Assembly (NCBI GenBank): GCA_003254925.1
Contig: QANZ01017357.1
Coordinates: 13,706 to 77,705, forward strand
DNA from: Chamaecrista fasciculata
Lineage: Eukaryota; Streptophyta; Magnoliopsida; Fabales; Fabaceae
Length of the DNA stretch: 64,000 nt
Direction of reading: 5' to 3'
Shown here in pieces: positions 13,395 through 25,389 of the stretch. Position 1 is the stretch's first letter. Each line of letters opens with the position of its first letter. Under the pieces are notes generated by a model. The model ran no database searches and was not told the DNA's origin. It was given only the letters and a program-made list of their open reading frames with translations. The translations under genes were made by a program, and so were the position numbers.

Positions 13395-14693
13395 TTCTGC
13401 CATTAAAATCTCATTGATGATCTTTAGAGGTTCTGCCTTTCATATGTATAATTTATGATGAGGCTTATTTACCCAAGCAGGGATTTTGGTTTTCTAAACT
13501 TGTTTGCTTCGGGCAACTCTTGTAATTGTAGAAAACTTTTTTTTTTTGGGTTGAGATGTAATTGTTGAAAACTGATCCCTAGTTTCTGCCTAGTTAGATG
13601 TGTACAGGGGATTTTGGTTATGTTAATGGTGTTATAAATATCTGTTGAAAAAAAAAATTCTAATTACTAACTTGATTTGTTTGAAAATGAAAAAAAAAAA
13701 AAGATTTGAAACATTTTTAATGAATGGGTGGCCAATTTTGAAAATGAATTATCTCTAGTAGTAAAATCATATATACTGAGTTCCCAAGCTTTTTTTTTAA
13801 AAAAAATCTAATATGTTTTTCTTTTATTGGGAACCGAAATAACGACAGGTTGAACCAGGAATCGAAAAAAGTGGAAAAACCGAAAAAATTATTGGGAATA
13901 TATATTTATTTAGATAGTTTTAAAAAAGCAAACTAGATATGCTCGACAATTTTAGACTCGTACAAATGTGATGTATGCGCGTTGCATAACTTGATATTTT
14001 CTTCATCGTAGCGATTATCGAGAAAAGGAATAGAGTCCAATTAGAACCTGATCTGCAGCTTCTCCATGTAACACTTCGGAGTTATTGATGGTCTATACTA
14101 TAAGCTTTACTAAATTTCACCTTTAAATATTTTCGCTGGATGGATATACAAATTAGAAAAGAAACGTCTTCTGAATAAATTCCATCAAAACAATTGGCCA
14201 TAATGTTGGGGAAAATTTGGTAATCGAATCAACTAAAGACATGATGGATTGATGGCTCGTAACTCGTGAGTGTAAATGGATTCTACGTTGGATACGAGGG
14301 TGAATGATCGATACACACTGCAGGTTTATAGATTCTAATACACAACATATGGAAAATTGGAGCCTCACCAGATCCTGGATACAAGCAAAAGCAAGCACAT
14401 GCATTCTGTCTACGAAGTTTACCGGCTACGTCTTTGGCTTTACTTTCGTACAACTGTTATTTAATCTCTTTTTATCCATATCATTTTGTTTAAAACAATG
14501 ATAAGGAAGAAATAACCTGGATATAGTCCAAGCATATCTAACCGAAATAACGAATATTTTCCCTGTTTATCATCCTACCAAATCGGTTATGCTTTTGTCT
14601 CCAACCAAAACTGTGTTGCCAAAATGATGTGCCCCAACGTAATAGGAGTGCCACCAGTAGGGTTCTTTGGGAAATTGTACTCCAAAGTGTAAC
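13395..14693. other. Convergent intergenic region between ARP and PRP4
   Basis: The two genes point at each other, so this holds both 3' UTRs. It is AT-rich with several A/T homopolymers near 13540-13810. I see no gene and no clear mobile element. Confidence 0.6.
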
Positions 14694-17551
14694 TTAGTCA
14701 ACATCCATAGCTTGTTCACTAGCCATGTTGCTCGACCACAGCTTTATCGTCCGATCATGGGACACAGTAGCAATATACCGTCCATCTGTCACAATTGGTA
14801 AGACAAAAATCAACAAACTTAGTTGGTAGGTTGCTGCACTATATAAAACATGAAACTACGTTGAATGAAGCAACATAAACTGAAGCATATAAGGTCTTCT
14901 GGAAAAATAATGAAGGCATGAAAACATGCATTATCATTTTATAGTTCCATTAAAATTTTCATTTTAAGGTTCCATTTCACATTTCAAGGAATTCAGCTGT
15001 GTGCAATCAACTAAGTTAATTTATATTAACAATTACATTTTTCACAGATTAGGTGATCAGAGAAAAAAATTGAGGAGAAAAAGAACAGCAATGAGGATGT
15101 TTGGGATGTCACCAACTCAGCATGTGACAGATGAGATCTTACCTCCAAGAACATCAAGAGATGTAACTTTAGCTTCATGCCCAGATAATGTGCAGACAGG
15201 CTTAAAATCACGAGCTGACCAAACCTGAAATTAATATATATAATTATAATTGAATGAAGATAATATATAAGAAAATATTGAAATTTAATTTAACAAAGCA
15301 TTGCTGCTTTAGGAAGATATATACCTTAGCTGTCATATCATACGAGGCAGTTACCAAAAAGTAACCCTCTTGTGGCTCAAATTTGACTTGTGATATTAAA
15401 TTAGAGTGAGCAGGAATGATGTACAAGGATTTCTTCTTCCTCAAATCCCATATGCGACAAGTGTTATCTTCACCACCAGTGGCTAAATGATACCCATTAG
15501 GTGAGAAGCTGATGCCAAGAACCTGGAAACAAAAAATTATAGTCTAAATTATGCAATGCAGAGAATGTGAAGCCATCATATTGAGTGAGAGGGGGAGAGA
15601 GAGAGAGAGAGAGAGAAGTCGGCAGGCTAGGATGGAAACTGGAGAGAGACTTCAAGGTCTCACCGGTTTGACATGACCTTCCAGTGCAAGAATACTTCTG
15701 CCAGTGCGAAGGTCCCAAACACGAGCCAGTGAATCCAATCCACAAGATGCAGCTAATGATCCATCATGATGGAAAGTCAAACCATATACACTCCTACTAT
15801 GACCTTCTTGGAGAAGCAATTCCTCTCCTGTTTCTATGTCCCACAATCTCCACGTCTTGTCAAAACTAGCAGTGCCCAGGTACTTCCCTGAAGGATGAAA
15901 GGAAATACGAGCAAGACGGTCAAGATGTCCCTCAAATGTCCTCAAGAGAGATCCTTGGTCATTCCAATATCTTGCAGTCCGATCAGCAGAGGCAGTTGCT
16001 AAATGATTACAAACAGGAGAGTAAGCAACATCAGTTGCACGCTCTGTGTGCCCCTTTAAGGTAGAAATTTTTCTAACTTCCGGCATGCTCCAAACCTTTG
16101 CAGCTCCAGTTAGAGAACTAGCAAAACAAATCAATACCAGCAATTAGGTTTAACATAAGGTAGACATTTAGAGCAGTACAAGTGTACAACTAATGTCTTG
16201 CAACTCACAATGACCAACAGCCACGCAGCCATTTTGGCATGAAAAGTAATCCCTGTTTTCTTTATAATTTAATATCAAAGTTATTTATTCCTGAAAATGG
16301 TGAAGAGATGGAAAGAATACAAGATTCAAAGACTTGATCACAATCAGAGCATGTTAGGTTAGGCCTTCAAATTATCCCAAATATGATTTGGCACAATAAA
16401 TTCATATTCTCAGTTTCTTGTCCTTGCAAACGTTATTTTGAAAGTCACTTTGGATGGCTCACAGTGAACCCAAAATGCACTTGATCATTCAGAGTATCAT
16501 AAAAGTCGTCAAAATAACTAAAAAGCTATTGGGAGCTGATGTTTCCTAGTAAGCATGCCATACATACAGAAATATATTAGACTAGCATGGTTTCAAATGA
16601 AAAAGTAGTGGAGCAGCAAGGGTTGAACTGTGCAATCTGTAAAAAGGTGTACCAGGTAGCAAGCCATTTTCCATCTGATGAAAAGGAGCAACCAGAAAGT
16701 GGCCGATCATCTCCAATCTCACTGCAATCGAGAACCAAGTTCTCTGCCTGCTTTAATGCCCAATTGATTTCTGCATCTATATCTTCATCTGGATCATCTC
16801 TTCTCCTCCGTGCACGTTGAAGACGTGTTGCTGTTCTTACTAAAGAATACTTAGCAATATCAATTCTGGCATCCAGTAGGGCCTTTGACCCTTCAGTGTA
16901 AAAGGGATACTGCAGTTCTTCCTCAGGTTCATCTTTTGTAGCAAAACCTGCAGCCTCTTCATCCTCGTGAGCTTTCATCAGCTTTTCTAGCTGACCTTCA
17001 GCATCCAACTTCGCCATAATCATTCTTAACCTATCTCTTCTCTCCATCTCTCTTTCACCAAATAGAGTGATGGGTTCACCAAGACGACGAAGACGAGCTC
17101 GCACGGCCATGTCATTTGTAGGAACAGCTAGAGCAGCAGCACGCCTCTTCATCATGAGTTCTTGAATTGCTTTTTCCTGCCGCTCTCTTACCAGTCTACT
17201 CTCTTCTGATATCTCATACTCCCCTGTACCCTTGTTAATCCCGGGACCTGATTGATCATGGTCTGAATCAGAATCAGATGATTCAACCTCACCATTTTGT
17301 GGCACAGGTGGCCTAATAGGTGGAGGCCGAACAGGAAGTGGTGCCAGGGGACGGAGGGCAGCAGCAGGAGGAATTGTAGGAATTGGAGCTATAGGAGGCA
17401 CAGCAGAAGGTGGAATCACTGCTGGAATTGTAGGTTGTATTGGTGGCGTCAGCGGTGCATGAACAGAAGAAACAAGGCTCTGGCCATCACCGGCTGGGAC
17501 AGAAGTTTCTGCAGTAGTAGTTGGTGTAGTTTTTTCCTCTTCGACTTCCAT
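14694..17551 (-). CDS. LIS: U4/U6 small nuclear ribonucleoprotein PRP4-like (LACHESIS) WD40 protein
   Basis: Five coding exons on the minus strand join to 574 codons plus stop: 17551-16653, 16117-15664, 15522-15325, 15224-15143, 14785-14694. The N-terminus is Pro-rich (about 34-84) and then acidic/Ser-rich (SSDSDSDHDQ). A splicing-factor motif (SFM) lies at about 143-195, containing RARLRRLGEPITLFGERE. Seven WD40 repeats fill residues about 278-565, with clear GH and WD ends such as TASADRTARYWND, TASFDKTWRLWD and CGLDSLARVWD. The family binds U4/U6 snRNA with PRP3 in the tri-snRNP and acts in nuclear pre-mRNA splicing. Arabidopsis LACHESIS is also known for gametic cell-fate defects. The chosen ATG is at 17551, because the frame upstream lies behind an acceptor-like TTGGTAG at 17557-17563. 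It ends in MASEQAMDVD, like the acidic end of the Arabidopsis protein. Confidence 0.95.
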
Positions 17552-18200
17552 GATGCCTACCAACAAAATCCGATAAACATTTTAGAATGCGGAATACTGA
17601 AATCAAACTGGAGTAGTTTTATTTATTTACGATATAATTATTTATATAAGACATTCATAAATAAGTCATTGCACAGATAATTGTAAAAAGTAAAAACTAA
17701 CCTGATTAGAAAGCAGAAAAATAAAAAAAAGGAATCCTTGGAGATAGAGGGACGGAGAAGCCCTCTGCAGCTTCCCGCTACACTTCCTTTTGTGTCACTG
17801 ACTTCCTCTCACAGTTTCATACTTGACAGTACTAGTTGTCGGCTCCACCAAATATCAGAATTTCGAACTCTAAGTCCCTAATTGAAGAAATAGTAGCAGC
17901 TGGCGATATCAGCTACGACAATGAGCCGGGGCAGAAAACCCTAATGGGCAACTGACAAACAATGACCAATATGGATGGAAATATCGGATTCGAACCCCAA
18001 AAACTGAAACTGAAAGACATAAACAAAGGAAGAAAGAGAATGAGGAGGTACCTACTAAGCAGCGGCGTCGACGGCAACCGGCAACCTTTGCGGCAAAGAG
18101 AACGGCGGCAATCTTCGGTGACGGACTGTAAAAGTATAATATGAGGATCTTCTCTCGGAGCGCACAGGAAACTAGAAAGTGATCAGTGAAAATAGCATAA
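17552..18200 (-). promoter_or_regulatory. PRP4 5' leader and promoter region, probably with leader introns
   Basis: On the minus strand a donor-like CAG/GTTAGT at 17702-17696 and the acceptor at 17557 frame a 145-bp leader intron just before the ATG. A second donor-like TAG/GTACCT ends at 18052. On the plus strand AAACCCTAA at 17936-17944 is a telo-box, a motif common upstream of plant housekeeping genes. The exact transcription start is not visible. Confidence 0.45.
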
Positions 18201-18589
18201 TTTTATTTAATTATTTTAGTGTTGTTTCGAAAATCATTTGTAATTTGCAGCGTTTTCACTTTTCAGACTTGGAGGATTGGCCATATTCGGCGTGAGGCTC
18301 TTTTTGAGCCCGTTCTTCACAAAAATAAATAAATAAAATAAACCCTTAACTTCAGCAAAACTATTTTTAACCGTCGTATTGTTTTTTTTTTTAATAAAAA
18401 CAACATAATCCAAACGGGCCGTAAATGTGTCTAACAAGTAACAACCATATCAGGCCAGTATCTTTTTCTTTTTTTTTGAACAAGACCAGTATCCACACTT
18501 GCGTTGTAATTTTAACTTTATTTTAAAGAAAAATTCATATATAATATTTTATTATTCATCGCATGAAGTTGGTTTGGGTTTGTTATAAT

Positions 18590-19510
18590 ATGAGTTGAAG
18601 AATTTGCGTTTAGATGCTGAGAGTATCTAGACTTAAGTCTGTACGGTGTTTAATGATAATTTAAAAGCGACGTACGCTCTTAAAGTAAGGAGTGACACCG
18701 TAGCATGTGTTTCATACCATATGTGCTGAGAGAACCGCATAAAAAAGGGAAGCAAGTGAAAGGTCCCTGGTTCATTGCTGTGTGAGTCCATGGGAGGAAT
18801 CTTCTTCCCATTGATGTCCTTATGACTTTGACAATACCATGAGGGTATGCTTCAGTGTCTGCTACTTTAGCATTGTTTCCTATGATCATGAGTGATACGG
18901 TCTAAGGTACTATGCTAGGAAAGCGATTGATACATATCTAAATGATATTTGGGCGAAAGGAAGATTAACTGCAATATACACATCTATGCTAGTGTCTGTG
19001 ACATGTCCCTTATGACATCGTGTAGCCATAAGTGTGGATACTAAGCGTACACGGGCAATCTGAGTCAAACATTGACTCGAGAGGGATTAGATTTGCCATG
19101 AAAAAGTGTATATAGTTAATCTAGGACATATGATGCATAATTTTTATTTTTCAGCTACACGCAGGAGAAGGTTGTTTGTGCTGGTCCTATAAAAAGGATT
19201 TCTAGTACAAGCACCTAAAAGAAGACGTCATGCCCACGCGGTCACGGCAAAGCACCTAGTATGAAGATGAGAGAAGACATGGAGACTTTTATCACACAAT
19301 CCCACAATCCACCAAGTGTGAGTGGGAGATGTTGGGAAATGGGTCCACTCTCGGTGGTTTGGACCCAGTCAAATATGATCCAATATAATAATAATTAAAT
19401 ATTATTATTGAATACATTAATTAATTATTTTAATTAATTAATTATTGGCCAAGGATCATGGAAAGTGGGTTGAGAAGATATTTTTAATATCCCATTAATA
19501 TTAATTTTTN
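18590..19510 (+). mobile_element. Copia LTR retrotransposon fossil, 3' fragment A
   Basis: This fragment holds the 3' non-coding internal region of a Ty1-copia-type element, a polypurine tract (AGTGTGAGTGGGAGATG, about 19315-19331) and the start of its 3' LTR (TGTTGGGAAATGGGTCC, from about 19330). It is cut off at a single N (19510). The element is broken: it is a small 3' piece with no coding part. Its internal region is almost identical to fragment B, so the two are copies of one fairly young family. Confidence 0.75.
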
Positions 19511-20760
19511 ACATTAAGATTGTATATAGCACAAAAAGGATTTATTGATGTACAATACATTTCAGCCGAATGTATGACAATAGACCTCTTGACTAAACCC
19601 ATAGTCGAAAATGTTTTCAAAGAACACATAAGTGCTTGACAGACGTAAAGTATAGTATGCAGACATTATGTAATGTGTCTACATAATGATATTATATCTT
19701 TATGTCATCACTTTATGTAAATGATTAGACGTATACAATGTCTAGTATGTCGTACAGGTGAAAAGGTTGGCTCTCTCACACGAGCAACCGCCTTTGACAC
19801 TCAGGTGAAGTGAGCAAAGATGAGGCATTTGTGTTCACCAGTAAAGCAGCTAAGAGAGCTGATATGGTAGAGAAGTAACACAAATTATATGTCGCCTTGA
19901 CTCAAGTGTAGCTAGTCAAGATGAGATCCACTTGAGCAAAATTGGATCTTAACATGGAAACCCACTTCCATGATACCGGTAGCCAGATAACAAACTCTTC
20001 AACATTGATGTCATGAGAGATGAGTTGAAGAATTTGGGTTTAGATGCTGAGAGTATCTAGACTTAAGTTTGTACAGTGTTTAATGACAATTTAAAAGCGA
20101 CGTACGCTCTTAAAGTAAGGAGTGACACCGTAGCATGTGTTTCATACCACATGTGCTGAGAGAACCGCATAAAAAAGGGAAGCAAGTGAAAAGTCCCTGG
20201 TTCATTGTTGTGTGAGTCCCTGGGAAGAATCATCTTCCCATTGATGTCCTTATGACTTTGACAATACCATGAGGGTATGCTTCAGTGTCTGCTACTTTAG
20301 CATTGTTTCCTATGATCATGAGTGATACGGTCTAAGGTACTATGCTAGGAAAGCGATTGATACATATCTAAATGATATTTGGGCGAAAGGAAGATTAACT
20401 GCAATATACACATCTATGCTAGTGTCTGTGACATGTCCCTTATGACATTGTGTAGTCATAAGTGTGGATACTAAGCGTACACGGGCAATCTGAGTCAAAC
20501 ATTGACTCGAAAGGGATTAGATTTGCCATGAAAAAGTGTATATAGTTAATCTAGGACATATGAGGCATAATTTTTATTTTTTAGCTACACGCAGGAGAAG
20601 GTTGTTTGTGCTGGTCCTATAAAAAGGATTTCTAGTACAAGCACCTAAAAGAAGACGTCATGCCCACGCGGTCACGGCAAAGCACCTAGTATGAAGATGA
20701 CACAATCCCACAATCCACCAAGTGTGAGTGGGAGATGTTGGGAAATGGGTCCACCCTTGN
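19511..20760 (+). mobile_element. Copia LTR retrotransposon fossil, 3' fragment B
   Basis: This second 3' piece of the same Copia family begins right after the N at 19510. Near 19560-19640 it has a short trace of the RNase H tail (LTKP-type motif). Then come a 3' non-coding region matching fragment A from about 20014 on, a polypurine tract near 20726-20742, and the first bases of an LTR, ending at the N at 20760. The element is broken and most of it is missing. No pair of LTRs is present to date it, but the high identity with fragment A suggests recent activity of the family. Confidence 0.78.
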
Positions 20761-20768
20761 CACACACA

Positions 20769-21214
20769 CAGGGGCGGAGCCAGGATTTTTGGTTAGGGGG
20801 GGCCGGAATTTTTTTTTTGGCCAAAATTGTATTTTAGTTCGTAATATTTATCTTAAGTTCTGTTTTGGTCCCTAATGTTTGGGTTTGATAATAGAGAAAT
20901 TTGATCACTAGGGACCAATTATAAAACTTTTAAAAAATAGAACTTTGGATAAAGATTAGGGACCAAAGTAGAATTTTAGCATATTTCTTTTCTCTATATA
21001 TTATCAATATCAAGCATTCTAGTTAGAGTGATGGGATTCACAAGCTGCTATTCGAACCTGGGACCTTTAAACTAGAAAAAATTTGAGTTGGGGGGGCCAC
21101 CACTAAGCCATCTCTTGATTTTAGTTAAAAGAATGTGTATATGTATACATATTATAAGATTTTTGGGGGGGGGGGGGCATGGCCCCCACTGGCCCCCCCT
21201 TGGCTCCGCCCCTG
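20769..21214. mobile_element. Non-autonomous hAT-type element (MITE), 446 bp
   Basis: The element starts CAGGGGCGGAGCCAGG and ends TTGGCTCCGCCCCTG, inverted repeats that begin with CAGGG as in many hAT transposons. It is flanked by an 8-bp direct repeat CACACACA (20761-20768 and 21215-21222), the hAT target-site size, although the repeat is low-complexity. The inside is non-coding, with G-runs near both ends. No transposase is present. Confidence 0.8.
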
Positions 21215-21222
21215 CACACACA

Positions 21223-22778
21223 CACGTTCAGAAAATTGAAGGCAGTTTTCAAGAAGTGGAAATATAGCATCCAAAAATGTGGAGTCTGGGTGTGGAAGCG
21301 AGGTCTCATTTTTTGTGTGCAAAAGTGAGTTTCTAATAGTTAGAGAAAAAAGGCTCCCATGCTCGCTCTTTCTCTAGGCGTCTTTCTCTCCGTGCATTTG
21401 CTGTGTATAATGCGAAAGCGTAGATTTGCGTTCAAATTCATGATCGGGTCTTCGCGTGGGTATGTGGATTCCGTTATCTAGGTACGCTCGAAATCTTTCA
21501 GAATGTGACGTGTTCAAAGCTACTGGTTGCTTATGTCGAATGCTTTTACATCTAGTAGAGAGGTCGTTATCAAATAAAGTTAAATCGAGTCTAAAATGCA
21601 GATCGCTTGTTTCATGATCAAATGAGTGAAGTTAGTTATATTTCTCTAGTTTCAAATCTAAATGCGAAGAATTCTGAGGTACGAGTTACTCCTAACGAGG
21701 TCTTTTTCAATTTAGATAAGACTATCAACAAATGAGATCAAATCAGACTCGAAAGTGGGGTTGAGACCAACTTTTCATAATTTCTCACCTTTCGGTCCCA
21801 CCCAAATCCACCTTTAGACCCGACTTAACCTCTATTTAGATAGAGAAGTACTCGTCAAAAGTAATTTTATTTATAGACTTGTCATATTCAAACTAAAAAC
21901 GATATAGATATATATAATCATATTTAGTAATTTTAGATCAAAATAAACTACTATGTAAATTTTATAGGACCAATTTAAACATTATAGAAGATAGTGGATT
22001 AAAATGAAGTTTAAAAACGATACAAGACGAATTTAAATATTCGAACTTTAATAATTGAAGTGAGATAAGTTCAAGGGTGAAATTCCCTTAATTTTCCTTT
22101 GTACAAGTTATATTTTAATTTGTTTTTAACACCACTAATATATTGTTTGTCGTTTGAACTTTGAATCCCGTGTCTTAATATTTTATCAATTTTCTCAATA
22201 TTGAGGTCACGATAAGTCACCGACAACGCTACACAATTGCGGTAAGACAACAATACATATTTCACCTCGCTAATTTTGAAGATCATAAACAAATTTTTAA
22301 ACCTTTATATTGTATATATATATATAATAATAATAATATAATTATTTCCCTGTAAAACCTCATGTACCTAATTTTTGAATAATAACAAATTCCTATATAT
22401 GGACTCACATTCATAACGTACTCCTAAGCTCACAAACTTACAAAAGTCACAAGGACGCGCACATTCTATCCAATTACAGCTAGCGATTGCTGTTGAAGTC
22501 AAATAGATTTATTTTTTTGGATAAAAGATCGATTTATTTAAACGCAAAGAGTGGGTTGTAGGCTTGTAGCGGTAATAAATTATATACTACCGCGTTTATT
22601 GAATTGATAACTAATTGCTGAATAGAGCAACGTAGCAGAGGTGGTCGGTACAAGACGCAGACATCATGTACATGACTACATATATACATACACAAAATAC
22701 AATACTAGCTAGCTAGCTGGTGCCGAGAACGTAATAGGAAGATAGAGTACGTGGTACGTCGTCGTTTGAAGGGATCGA
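21223..22778. other. Intergenic, no gene seen
   Basis: AT-rich DNA downstream of the LRR gene (which is on the minus strand). Part of 21580-22030 contains wording such as GTACTCGTCAAAAGTAA and GGACCAATTTAAA that recurs in the long MITE at 43812-44300, so it is probably an old relative of that repeat. No ORF of interest. Confidence 0.5.
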
Positions 22779-23771
22779 TCATTTGCAGGCTGGAAGTGGG
22801 GAGCCACATAAGCACTTGTTATGAAAGTACTCATACTCATCGAAGCTCTGCAACTTCCCCCCCACCGGAATCTGACCACACAGCCTATTATAACTCACAT
22901 TAAAGAACTGCAAACTGAGTGACGTCAGCTTCTGGGGAAGGCTCCCATATATTTTATTATGGTTGAGATCCAACGACGTCAGGCTATCCGGGAACACCAC
23001 CTTGGTGAGATCAAACTCCAGCTGGTTCCTGGAAACATCCACAATCTGAACCGTTTTGTTGGAGCCAAACAACATGGAAGCGTCTCCCACTAGCTTGTTC
23101 CTTGACAAATCGATCTGAGTGAGATTCAAGTTAGTTAGGGATTTAGGGATGGGTCCGGTGAGGTTGTTATGAGACAGGTACAGATCCGGACTGGTCTTGA
23201 AGTAACCAAACGATTCAGGTATGGAACCGGTGAGGTGGTTACGGTCCAAATGGAGAGCCCCGAGGTTGGGAAGTTGAGAGAGTTCAGGTGGAATGGTTCC
23301 AGTGAGGTTGTTAAAGGAAAGGTCTAGAAAAGTGAGGTTCTTGAGTTGGGCGAGAAAGGCGGGAACTGAACCGGAGAGGTTGGTCCAGCTGATTCGGAGG
23401 GAAGTGAGGCGGGTGAGTTTGGCGATGGCGGGCTGAAGTGGACCCGTGAGATTACGGAGCTTGTGGAATTCGAGGGACTGGAGAAAAGGGAGGTCGCCAA
23501 TGGAAGGTGGGATTTGAGCCGAGAAATTGGTGTCGGGGACGGAAGAGAGAATGGTGAGGGAGATGATACGGTGCGTTTTGCGGTCGCACTTCACGGTGTA
23601 CCAGTAGCAGCAATCGGTGTTTGGATCCCATGAGGCCAAAAGGTAGGGGTTGTTGAGGTCTTGCTTGATCTTCAGTAGCGCCTTCTTGTCGGCTGGGTTG
23701 CACAGTACTCCTACAGCCACAGGGACTAATATCGCCACCAAACACACTCGAAACAATAATATGCCTTCCAT
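22779..23771 (-). CDS. Polygalacturonase-inhibiting protein (PGIP-type LRR protein)
   Basis: One uninterrupted minus-strand frame of 330 codons, the usual PGIP length. A signal peptide covers about residues 1-23 (MEGILLFRVCLVAILVPVAVG). An N-terminal cap with paired Cys follows (LCNPADKKALLKIKQDL, DCCYWYTVKC). About ten extracellular-type LRRs come next (for example NLTFLDLSFNNLTGTIP), and a C-terminal Cys cap holds CLCGSPLPAC. Several NxS/T sites fit a secreted glycoprotein. PGIPs sit in the apoplast and inhibit fungal endo-polygalacturonases. There is no kinase or membrane segment, so it is not a receptor kinase. Related FLOR1-type LRR proteins share this architecture and cannot be excluded. 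The gene is single-copy here and separates PRP4 from the PAP genes. Confidence 0.92.
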   Translation of the reverse strand: MEGILLFRVCLVAILVPVAVGVLCNPADKKALLKIKQDLNNPYLLASWDPNTDCCYWYTVKCDRKTHRIISLTILSSVPDTNFSAQIPPSIGDLPFLQSLEFHKLRNLTGPLQPAIAKLTRLTSLRISWTNLSGSVPAFLAQLKNLTFLDLSFNNLTGTIPPELSQLPNLGALHLDRNHLTGSIPESFGYFKTSPDLYLSHNNLTGPIPKSLTNLNLTQIDLSRNKLVGDASMLFGSNKTVQIVDVSRNQLEFDLTKVVFPDSLTSLDLNHNKIYGSLPQKLTSLSLQFFNVSYNRLCGQIPVGGKLQSFDEYEYFHNKCLCGSPLPACK

Positions 23772-23842
23772 CTTTCCTTTCTCTTTTTCTCGAAAACAGA
23801 AACGCCTTTTGGATAAATGTGAATCATCTCATCTCATTCTCA

Positions 23843-23854
23843 TATTTATATACA
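23843..23854 (-). promoter_or_regulatory. Candidate TATA box of the PGIP-type gene
   Basis: On the minus strand the sequence reads GTATATAAATATG about 75-80 bp upstream of the ATG at 23771. This would give a 5' UTR of roughly 45-50 nt. Confidence 0.5.
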
Positions 23855-23911
23855 AAATATCTCTGCATACGTTGCACTCACACACAGTACCATCAGACAA
23901 ACACATGGGTT

Positions 23912-24503
23912 TAGGGACACCTCATTCTTTCCCTTTAATGCTCTTAACATTTGCGGTGATTTTAAGTTATATCCCTAACGTTTTATTTGTGTCAGTTGTG
24001 TCCCCAAATGTGAAATGTTAGTTTCAATTATGACCCCACCCTCGTTAGTGTACCATTTTTCAGAACTTTTAAGCTTAAATTCATGTTCGTTTCAGTTTGT
24101 TTTGATAAATGAGTTTATGGGTACTCATTTTCGGCTCCTAAGGATCATTTTGCACATGGAAATTTTGAGAAAAATGCTTCGTTTTGCTGCATTTCGTTTT
24201 GGTCTATTTTAGGGTTCATCAGGTCCGATTTTCTTCAGATTTGGGGCTATTTTGAGCTTAATCTTTGAAATTGATCCAAAGAATCAAGTTTCTGATGTCC
24301 AAAAATTAAAACCATATGAAATCTGATCAAAACTGAGCTCAAATCGTGCGAAAATGGTGTTTTTTTTTTGTGGATGATTGAAAATAGGGGCATAATTGAA
24401 ACTAACGTTTTACATTGAGGGCACAACTGACACAAATGAAACGTTAAGGGTATAACTGAAAATCACCACAAACGTTAGGGGGACGAAATGGTGTTTGGCC
24501 TAT
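23912..24503. mobile_element. MITE with ~110-bp inverted arms
   Basis: The left arm (about 23912-24040) contains GTGTCAGTTGTGTCC and TTAGTTTCAATTATGACCCC. The right arm (about 24385-24503) is its reverse complement with small changes: GGGGCATAATTGAAACTAAC, GGGCACAACTGACAC, AAATGGTGT. The centre is unrelated, non-coding DNA. A target-site duplication is not clear, so the superfamily is open. It inserted about 140 bp upstream of the PGIP ATG and may affect that promoter. Confidence 0.75.
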
Positions 24504-24517
24504 ATTAAAAGGCCTTT

Positions 24518-25142
24518 CTTGTGCAATTCGCTCAATCTTCCTTTATTTTCCATTCACTTTATTTATGTATAGCTGCCAAATCTGTGATTATATACCTAAA
24601 AAATTAATTTTCGTCTTCATTATTTTTTATTCTTTAAATATTTATATTTATTATATTTTAATTTTTAAAATATAATTTTATCAAATATTTATCACTATTT
24701 ATAATTTAGACAATTAAGTTAAATTATTTTTATTTCATATAGTGTGAATTAATCAAAAAATAAAAAGAAAATATTATTTTTTTTCCAAAAAAAAATTCTT
24801 AATTACAAATTAAAAATATAAAAATGAGAAATAAAATTTTTATCTCAACTATCTAAACTAAAAATAACTACAAAAAATATATGAAATTATATTTTAAAAA
24901 TAAAAAAAAATCTAAAAATATAAAAAATAAAATAAAATATTTTTATGATAAAAAAGAAACTTAGTTTGAACAAGATGAGTATTTGACCTGTTTAATTTGT
25001 TCAACTTGTCAAAGTTCCTTTCATCAAAAAAAAAATTTGTCAAAGTTCCACAGCTGCAAGAAACTAGTTACTTGTACAATTCGCTCAACCTTCCTTTGTT
25101 TTCCCTTCACTTCATTTATGTATAGCTGCCAAATCTGTGATT
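24518..25142 (+). repeat. 72-bp direct repeat pair flanking an AT-rich insert
   Basis: Two 72-bp copies (24518-24589 and 25071-25142) share CTTGT(G/A)CAATTCGCTCAA and ATGTATAGCTGCCAAATCTG. They differ at only a handful of sites. The 481 bp between them are extremely AT-rich and non-coding. The pair could be a local duplication or mark the two sides of an inserted segment. Confidence 0.75.
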
Positions 25143-25389
25143 TTTGCATCTATCTAACTATCACTCACAAACACTATTAATTTCGCTCAATCACTTTACA
25201 GTTTACATGGCACTTAATTAGTAATTCTACCTACACAGAAGGGAAAATAAACTTGGGATCGATGCCGCAAAGGACAAAACGCCATTCTATCGTTGTCAAA
25301 CATATATATAGATAGGTGTTTCATTCAGTCACGTCGAACCAATATCATACTCGCCGAGTCGTTATTATTGGATGAGAAAATCTACTTTT

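Noticed and set aside
17297-17680. 127-codon plus-strand frame opposite the PRP4 N-terminus
   Set aside because: It is the complement of the Pro-rich PRP4 exon; the Trp/Arg-rich content is what antisense Pro/Ala codons give.
23452-23745. 97-codon alternative frame within the PGIP gene
   Set aside because: It is a shadow of the 330-codon LRR frame.
25040-25070. GTTCCACAGCTGCAAGAAAC as a possible miR396-like sequence
   Set aside because: It matches the first ten bases only, and no hairpin partner is present.
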